A stretch of 64,000 bases of DNA from Phycisphaerales bacterium (GTDB taxonomy: Bacteria > Planctomycetota > Phycisphaerae > Phycisphaerales > UBA1924): NCBI GenBank assembly GCA_029260515.1, contig JAJDDC010000060.1, forward strand, positions 124,001 to 188,000, in the 5' to 3' direction. This document shows, piece by piece, positions 1-7,700 of the stretch. The position numbers and the translations under genes are program-made. Every line of letters begins with the position of its first letter. The stretch's first letter is position 1. The notes beneath the pieces were generated by a model. The model had not been told where the DNA came from. It saw only the letters and a list, made by a program, of their open reading frames with translations, and did not search any database.

Positions 1-33
1 GAGTCCTGAGCCCGCAACCTGGTTTTCACCACG

Positions 34-65
34 CAGGCCCGCCACATCGGCGGGCCTGTTTCTTT
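34..65 (+). terminator. Intrinsic terminator of an upstream gene
   Basis: The arms CAGGCCCGCC (34-43) and GGCGGGCCTG (49-58) pair around a 5-nt loop and are followed by TTTCTTT. This fits a rho-independent terminator of a + strand gene lying left of the window. It separates that gene from pheS. Confidence 0.85.
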
Positions 66-73
66 CGGCGCCC

Positions 74-79
74 TATCAT
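74..79 (+). promoter_or_regulatory. -10 element of pheS, probably leaderless
   Basis: TATCAT ends 8 nt before the ATG at 88, so transcription should begin at or within 1-2 nt of the start codon. No Shine-Dalgarno sequence lies between. No convincing -35 is seen. Confidence 0.5.
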
Positions 80-87
80 CCCAACCC

Positions 88-1119
88 ATGCTCGAGCAGC
101 TCGACACAATCGAGAGCGAAGCGATCCGCGAACTCAACGCGGCGGCGGACGCCGACGCCGTCGAGGCCTGGCGTGTCGCGTACCTGGGCTCCAAGGGGCG
201 TCTCAAGGCCCTGATGCCGGGCATGAAGGACGTGCCCAAGGACCAGAAGGCCGCGGTCGGCAAGCGGCTTAACGAGGTCAAGGCCGCGCTCGAAACCGCG
301 TACGAGTCGAAGAAGTCCTCGACCGGCGGTGGGGGGGCCAAGGCGTCCGGCCCCGTGATCGACATGACCGAGCCCGGCCTGATCCACAGCGAGGGTGTCG
401 GGCGCCGGCACATCATCTCGCGTGTCCGCGACGAGCTGGTCGAGGTCTTCGCGCGGATGGGCTTCACCGTCGCCCACGGCCCCGAGCTCGAAGACGACGA
501 GCACAACTTCATCAAGCTCAACATCCCCCCGGGCCACCCCGCCCGCGAGGCGATCGACAACTTCTACGTGGACGACCCCGACAAGGGCGCCCCCCGCATG
601 CTCCGCTCGCAGACGAGCACCGTGCAGATCCGCACGATGGAAGACGCGGCCGCCAAGGGCTGGGGCCCGCCCATGAAGATCATCAGCCCCGGGCGCGTCT
701 ACCGCCCGGACACGGTGGACGCGACGCACTCGTTCATGTTCCACCAGATCGAGGGTCTGCACATCGACCGCGATGTCTCGATGGCGGACCTCAAGACCAC
801 CCTCTTCCAGTTCGCCCGGGCGTACTTCGGCGCCGATGCCGACATCCGCCTCCGCCCCAGCTTCTTCCCGTTCACCGAGCCGTCCGCCGAGTTCGACATG
901 AAGATCGCCCTCAAGCCGGGCGAGGACCCGAAGTGGATCGAGCTGGGCGGGTGCGGCATGGTGGACCCGGCCGTCCTCGGGGCCTGCGGGATCGACCCGG
1001 AGCAGTGGTCCGGCTTCGCGTTCGGATTCGGCATCGAACGCCTGGCGATGGGCAAGTACTCCATCCCAGACATCCGCCTGCTGTTCGAGAACGACGTCCG
1101 CTTCCTCGAGCAGCTCTAG
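88..1119 (+). CDS. pheS: Phenylalanyl-tRNA synthetase alpha subunit
   Basis: Class II aminoacyl-tRNA synthetase subunit (343 aa) that charges tRNA-Phe as part of an alpha2-beta2 enzyme in the cytoplasm. The N-terminal ~90 residues are the expected helical tRNA-contacting arm. The catalytic domain follows, with motif 2 around 'GRVYRPDTVDATHSFMFHQ', then 'ELGGCGMVDPAVL' and the class II motif 3 'GFAFGFGIERLAMG'. The length is normal. The first ATG is used; it lacks a ribosome binding site but has a -10 hexamer 8 nt upstream, consistent with a leaderless mRNA. pheT, which usually follows pheS directly, is absent here: the next gene is an unrelated membrane protein. Confidence 0.97.
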   Translation: MLEQLDTIESEAIRELNAAADADAVEAWRVAYLGSKGRLKALMPGMKDVPKDQKAAVGKRLNEVKAALETAYESKKSSTGGGGAKASGPVIDMTEPGLIHSEGVGRRHIISRVRDELVEVFARMGFTVAHGPELEDDEHNFIKLNIPPGHPAREAIDNFYVDDPDKGAPRMLRSQTSTVQIRTMEDAAAKGWGPPMKIISPGRVYRPDTVDATHSFMFHQIEGLHIDRDVSMADLKTTLFQFARAYFGADADIRLRPSFFPFTEPSAEFDMKIALKPGEDPKWIELGGCGMVDPAVLGACGIDPEQWSGFAFGFGIERLAMGKYSIPDIRLLFENDVRFLEQL

Positions 1120-1177
1120 CACCGGGCGATCCCGCGACGACCGCTGTATCATGCGCCCAGAGCACCGGGGGACCGCG

Positions 1178-1777
1178 ATGACCGACGACCACACACCGCC
1201 GACCCAGTTCGACGCCGACGAGTTCGACCTGCACACGCCGCCCAAGTGGCCCAAGGTTGTCGGGATCATCAGCATCGTGTGGGCGCTGCTCGGGCTCACC
1301 TGCGGTGGGCTCGGCATGGCCTCTCCGATCCTGATGGGAGGATTGTTGTCGTCGCAGCTCGACGGCGCACCGCTGCCGCCGACCATGGTGCTCACACCCA
1401 TGGACTACGTGCTCGGCGTGTTCGGCCTGGCCCTGGCCGTTCTGCTGTTCATCGGCGGGATCCAAACCATCATCCGCAGGCCGATCGGGCGGGCGATGCA
1501 CCTGGTGTACGGCCTGGGCGCGATACCGAGCATCATCTACTCGACCGTCTCGAGCTTCTCGAAGCAGGAAGCCACGAAGCAGTGGGCGCAGGACTACCCG
1601 GACAACCCGATGGCCGAGTCGATCAACGCCGGCGGGCCCGATCAGACGATCGGGATGATCATCGGCCTCGTGATCATCCTGTTCTTCATGACGTACCCGC
1701 TGTTCTGCGTCATCTGGTTCGGCCTGATCAAGACCAAGCACGAGCAGATGACCGGCGGCGCCGAGGACATGTACTAG
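1178..1777 (+). CDS. Hypothetical membrane protein, four predicted TM helices
   Basis: This 199-residue protein has no family I recognise. A polar, acidic N-terminus of about 20 residues precedes four hydrophobic stretches: 'VVGIISIVWALLGLTCGG', 'YVLGVFGLALAVLLFIGG', a weaker third helix near 'YGLGAIPSIIYSTVSS', and 'IGMIIGLVIILFFMTYPLF'. An in-frame ATG exists at 1151, but it sits inside the likely -10 hexamer TATCAT (1147-1152). I therefore chose the ATG at 1178, which follows 'gggggaccgcg'. The gene is convergent with the giant dockerin protein; 15 bp separate the stops. It is probably an inner-membrane protein of unknown role. Confidence 0.7.
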   Translation: MTDDHTPPTQFDADEFDLHTPPKWPKVVGIISIVWALLGLTCGGLGMASPILMGGLLSSQLDGAPLPPTMVLTPMDYVLGVFGLALAVLLFIGGIQTIIRRPIGRAMHLVYGLGAIPSIIYSTVSSFSKQEATKQWAQDYPDNPMAESINAGGPDQTIGMIIGLVIILFFMTYPLFCVIWFGLIKTKHEQMTGGAEDMY

Positions 1778-1792
1778 CCCTGCCCTGGCCAG

Positions 1793-4700
1793 CTACAGGC
1801 ATCCGCCGGCGTAGATCTCGAGGAACAGCAGCACGTCCTCGATATCGAAGACCCCGGGCGCGTCGGCCAGGTCCGCGGCCGGGTCTCCCGCGCCGAACAG
1901 CTCCAGGAACAGCAGGATGTCGTTGACGTCCAGGACGCCCAGCGGCGCCGCCAGGTCAGCCGGGCACGGGTTGGTGACGTCGATCATGGCCATCGTCATG
2001 CCGCTGGCAGCGCCCAGCTCGTCGCGCACTGTGTAGAAGAACTCGTCGCTCGTCTCGAGCGAGCCGTCGTGGGCGTACGTGATCGCGCCCGTGCCGGGGT
2101 TGACCTGCGTCGTACCATACGCGGGTGGGACGACGACCTGCACGCTCGAGGGCACGAGCACGCCGTCGGCGTCCGAGTCGTTGGCGAGCACGTCGATCTC
2201 GACCTCGCCTCCTCGATCGACCTGGGCCAGATCCTCGCCCCCGGTCGGGGCCATGTTGAGGTACTTGACGCGCAGGTACCGCTCGACGCTCTGGCGCTGA
2301 GGCTCGGTCAGCGCCCGGTCGTAGACGAGCACCGCCACCACGTCCATGACAGCCCCGCCCGAGCCATCGAGCGCGCGCCCGACGACCGCGGGCCCCGCGC
2401 CCGTCGCCAGCGACAACGCCGCGACGTCGATCACCGAGGCGTCTCTGTAGTGCGTCATGAGCCCACCCTCGAAGATCAGGCCGTGGCTCAGCCACGAGCC
2501 GTCGGCTCCGAGGACACCAGAGTCGAGCGCCGCGTCGGGGCAGGCCCCGCCCGCGATCATTGTGCCGTCCGCGTCGGCGCCGATCGAGAAGCCGACCGCG
2601 TCGTCGCCCGGGCAGCTCGCCGGCGCCTGACCATGGGCGAAGCCCACGCCGCCCGAGTGGTACCGCCCGATGATGAACACGCTCCGGTCCTGGGCGCCCG
2701 AGGGCAGGGCGTCGAAGCCGTCGAGTGTCTCCAGCGCGTCGTCGATGCCGTCGAGCCCGACCGCGTCGTGCCCGTTGACGGCCGCGGGAAGCAGCGTGGG
2801 GTTGCCGATGACCATGACCTGGGCGCCCGTGGGCGACAGGTCGGTCCACCCGGTGACGCCGCCCCCACCCGAGCTCAGGCCCTGGTCGGATTCCAGACGG
2901 AGAACAAGCCCCGCCTCGATGAGCACGCCGTCGTCGGCCGCGTGGACAGCGACCGAGACCGTCGCCGCGCCCGACTCACGCCCGACCGTGTCGCGGACGG
3001 TGTACTCGAACGAGTCGCCGGCGACGGGCGTGCCGTCGTGTGTGTACGTGACCGTGCCCGTCGCCGCGTGAACCGTGACCGAGCCAAACTGGGGCTGGCC
3101 GGTGATCGTGACGCTCGACATGTCCAGATCGCCATCGTCCGAGTCGTTGGCGAGGACATCGATCTCGACCGAGTCGAACTCGATCACGATCGCCGAGTCG
3201 TCCACCGCGACCGGCGCGGGGTTGGCCGTCAGGCTGACCGTCGCGGCGGGCGAGACCGCGCCCGCGTTGTCGGCGACGGTGTACGCGAAGGAGTCGAGGG
3301 CCGCGCCTTCGTCCGTGCTCGTGTAGGTGACCGCGCCCGTGCCCGGATCGACGCTCGTCGTGCCGTAGGCCGGCGGCGTCGTCACGCTCACGCTGGACGG
3401 GATCAGCGTCCCGTCCGCGTCCGAGTCGTTCGCGAGCACGTCGATCACGACCGCGCCGCCGGGGTTGAATGGCGAGGTGTCGTCCGCGGCGACGGGCGCC
3501 TGGTTCGACCCGCCCCCGCCGATCACGATGACGACGTTGGCCGCGTTGGACGTGTGGCCCGCGTCGTCGTCCACGTAGTACGCGAACGAGTCGGACTTGG
3601 CGCCGTCGCCGTTGTGTGTGTACGTGATCGCCCCGGTCGTGGGATTCACGGCCGTCGATCCGCTGGAGGGCGACATCGCGAGCCGGACGCTGGTCGGGTC
3701 GATGTCGCCGTCGGTGTCGGTGTCGTTTGCGAGCACGTCGATGAGCACGCCCCCGCCCTGGGCGACCTGGGCGTTGTCGTCGCCCGCGACGGGCGCCTCG
3801 CCGCCCGCGCCCAGTTGGACGACCTCGATCCCGCAGATCGCGGGGTTCTCGGTGATATGTGTGAGCTGGATGTTCAGCACGCTGTCGGGCGCGACCAGGG
3901 TGTGCGACCGGACGTACCCGATCTTCTGTCCGCCGCTCTCGGCGAACCGATCCACGCCAGCCATCGCCAGCTGGCCCTCGATCACGACGTCGAAGACGCG
4001 CTGGCCGGGCGCCGTGATCCCGGTGTAAATCTCCGCCATGTAGATGCGGACCTCGAGCGTCGCGCCCGCCTGGACCGGGAAACTCCAGAGCATCTCGGGG
4101 ACGGCCGGGTGGTCCCAGCGTTCGGTCTTGAAGATCTGAACCGGCGTGCCCGCGGGCACGGTCGGCCCCATCGTGATGATGGCGTTCGTGCCGCCCGTCT
4201 TGTCGCCCTGGGCCGCGTTCACGTAGAGTGAGGGCGTCCCCGGGTTCGCCGGCCCGCCCGCGGCGCCCGCGGTCGCGGCCTGGTCCTCGAGCCAGCCGGG
4301 CGTCACGCCCCCGTCCGGGCTCGGGATCGCGGGCCCGCCCGCGTTCACCCGGTACAACGAGACCTCGCCCGTCCCGATCGAGCGCAGCTCGGCCACGACG
4401 ATGTTCGACAGGTCGCTCACGCCGCCGTCCTCGACGACCGCGACGATGTGATTGATCCCGGCGTCGCCCTCGGGCGTGTCCGTTCGCGTCAGCGTGATAC
4501 TCGCGGCGCCCTGGCCCGAGCCGTCGAGCGTGATCACCTGCTCGCTCACGACGACCGCAGTGTTCGCCTCGTATGCGTCCAGGTCGTAGCCCCCGCCCGG
4601 CACGCCCTCGGGGCGAAGCTGCCCCTCGACGACGCTGATGCGGACGTTGGCTCCCGCCGGACCGCTCACGCGGACCGTCTGCGCTGCCGAGAGCACAACC

Positions 4701-7700
4701 CCCGGGCCAACGCCGAGTGTGTCGAGCGTGATCGCCGGCGCCGCGGGTCGGTCGCCGCCGACCACCGCGATTGCCCCGCCCGCGATGCCCGGCGTGGGCG
4801 CCAGCTGTGCGGTGTGCGTCATACCCGAGTCGAACTCGACCTCGACCGTCGCGCCCGCGATCTCGAGCCCGCAGACCGGGCCCGCGGGGCTCGGCGCCGG
4901 GTGCCCGTGGATGCTCAGAGGGTCGATGTCGATCGAGAACTCGAGCGTCTCGCCCGGGTCGAAGTCGGTGAACGTGATCTCCAACGCGTCGTAGCCCTCG
5001 ACCCCGTCCACGCCGTTGTGCGGCGCCAGGTACTGGGGCGAGCCGAGGCCCACCCCGGGGTCCGAGTTGGCGGTGAACGCCAGCGCCTGCGCGTCGCCCG
5101 CCCCGCCGAACGGGTCGAAGATCATGTCGGGCAACAGCGTCTGGCCCAGCGTGATGCGGACTCGCTCGATCTTCTCGCCCAGCGTCGAGTTGTTGGTAAG
5201 CCGGAAGGCGCGGGCGTTGCCCGAGCCGACGCCGATGGGCCCGTCGGGGGTGACGCCCAGCGTCGCCACGCCGCCGTCCTCGGGCGCGTCGCCCAGCAGG
5301 ACGATCTCGATGCCCTTGATCGACGGGTTCTCCGTCTGGTGCGTAAGCCGGATATCGACCGAGCCGTCGCTCGTGATCGTGAACCGCTCGCACCGCCCGA
5401 TGTACTTCCCGCCCGCGACCGCGAACAGGTCGTAGTTGTCGAGCACGACCTGCCCGTCGATCGAGACGTCGAAGACGCGCTGGCCCGCGGTGTTGATCTG
5501 GTTGTAGTTCTCAGAGAAGTACAGGCGCACCTCGACCTCGTCGCCAGCCACGACCGGGAACGCGTACGCCAGCTCCTCGCCCGCCGTCGGGTCCCAGCGC
5601 TCGGCCTTGAACATCGCCTCGGGCGTCCCCGACGGGATCGAGGCGTGCGCCGTGTTGATCGCCTGGCCCGTCGAGGCGACGCTGTTGCCCGACGCGGGCA
5701 CGTTGGCGTATATCGAGGGCGAGGCGACCGTGTCCGGCGACCAGTCCCCGCCCGAGGCCGCGATCACACCCCCGCCCGCGTTGACGCGGTAGAGCGTTGC
5801 GCCCGGGTCAACGCCCGGCGTGACCGTGATCGAGACGAGCGCCTCGTTGGACGGCGCCCCGTCGTCGTCGAGCACGGTGTACGTGAACGAGTCCGAGGTC
5901 GTCGCAGACCCGTCGTGGGTGTACGTCGCCGCGCCCGTCGAGGGGTTTATAGAGACGCTCCCGCTCGCTGCTGGCGAGACGACCGCGACACTCGAGGGCA
6001 CAAGCGTGCCGTCCGCGTCCGAGTCGTTCGCGAGCAGGGGGATCATGACCTGCCCGCCCTCGGGAACGCTGGCCCCGTCGTTGCCCGCGATCGGGGGCGT
6101 GTTGCCCCCGCCGCCGCTGACGACCACAACCTCGAGCCCCGCGATCTGCGGATTCTCGACCTCGTGGATCAGTTCCAGGTCCAGGATCCCGTCGGTCACG
6201 GTCAGCTGGTGCGCCAGCACGAACCCGACCTGGAACCCGTGCGAGCCCGACATATCCACGTTGTCGAAGACCGTCTGGCCCTCCAGCGTCACGTCGAACA
6301 CCCGCTCGCCCGCGTCGTTGGCGCCGGTCCACGTCTCGGCCAGGTACAGGCGCAGCTCGACCGTCGTGCCCGTCGCGACGGGCAGCGCCCAGTGCATCTC
6401 GGGCAGCGCCGCCGCGTCCCAACGCGCCGTCTGGAAAATCGACATCGGCGCCTGGGGCGGGACCGACGCGTCGAGCGTCACGGGTTGGCCCGTCGAATGG
6501 AAGCTCGCCGTCGTCTGGAGGTAGGGCGAGGGCGAGGACTGGGTGTCCGCGCTCCAACTCGGGCTCGAGCTGTCGGCCGACGCGGTCGCCGGCCCGCCGA
6601 TGTTGATCCGGTGCAAAATGTCACCACTATCAGTCAGGCCCTGGCCCGACAGCGGGATGACGAGCGGGCTGTTGTTGCCCGAGTGCGTGATGCTGAGCTG
6701 CCCCGCGTACGCCCCGCTCGATGCGGGCGCGAATCCGACTGTGAGCGCGAGGCTCCCCCCGCCCGGGATCGTCGTGGGAAGTGCTGGCCCGCCTACGAGC
6801 GAGTACCCGGCGCCCGTGACCGTCACGCCCGTCACCTGCACCGCCGAACCCGCGGCGTCGAGGGTTACGCCCCGCGTCGTCGAGCCGCCCTCGACGACCG
6901 AGCCGAAGCCGAGCGTTGCGGGCGATGGCGTCAGGTCCATGTCCACGAGCTGGACAACGAGTGTGCCGCCGACGCGCCCGGTCCAGCCGTCCGATTCGAC
7001 GACCGTCGCCGCGATGTGCGAGATCCCGCTCTCTGCGTTCGAGCGGACCAGCGTGACGGGCACGTCCACGAAACCGCCCGCGCCGATCGTCGCGCTGTAC
7101 TCCTGCACGCTCTGGGCGCTGTTGGCCTCGAACGGATCGATATCAAACCCGCCGCCGGGCACGCCCGCGAGGAACAGCCCGCCCTCCACCACGACCATGC
7201 GCACGTCCGCCCCGGGCGTCCCGCTCACGCGGACCGTCTGGCCCGGGCTGGTCACGAGACCCGGCTCGCTCACGCCCAGCATGTCGATGCTCGGCGCCGA
7301 CCGTGTCCCCGGGCGCATCGTCGCCGTTGACGCGTCGAGCGTCGCCCCCTTGCGGAACAGCTCGCTCTCGACGACCGTCCCGTCGTCAAACTCGATGCGG
7401 ACGTACGAACCGATCAGCTCGAGGCCCGAGACCGAACCCGACTCGTTGGGTCCTGGCGCCGAGGCGCCGTTGATGCTCGTCGGGTCCATGTCCACGGCGA
7501 AGGCGAAGCTCTCACCGGGCTCGAAGTCGTCGAACACGACCGCGAGGGTCTGGTACCCGCCGTCCTGGGGGAACGCGAACGTGTGGCTCTGCAGACCGAC
7601 AGCGCCGGCGTTGCCGTCGGGCGTGAACGGGCGCCCGCCCGAGTCGCCGGCCGTCCCGTCCGGGTCGAAGACGACATCGGGCAGCACCGCGCTGTTGGCC

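Noticed and set aside
2069-7330. Long + strand frames of 720 and 960 codons opposite the giant dockerin gene
   Set aside because: They are Arg/Asp/Val-rich antisense shadows of a high-GC gene, with no signal peptide, domain or ribosome binding site; the minus-strand frame carries all recognisable domains.
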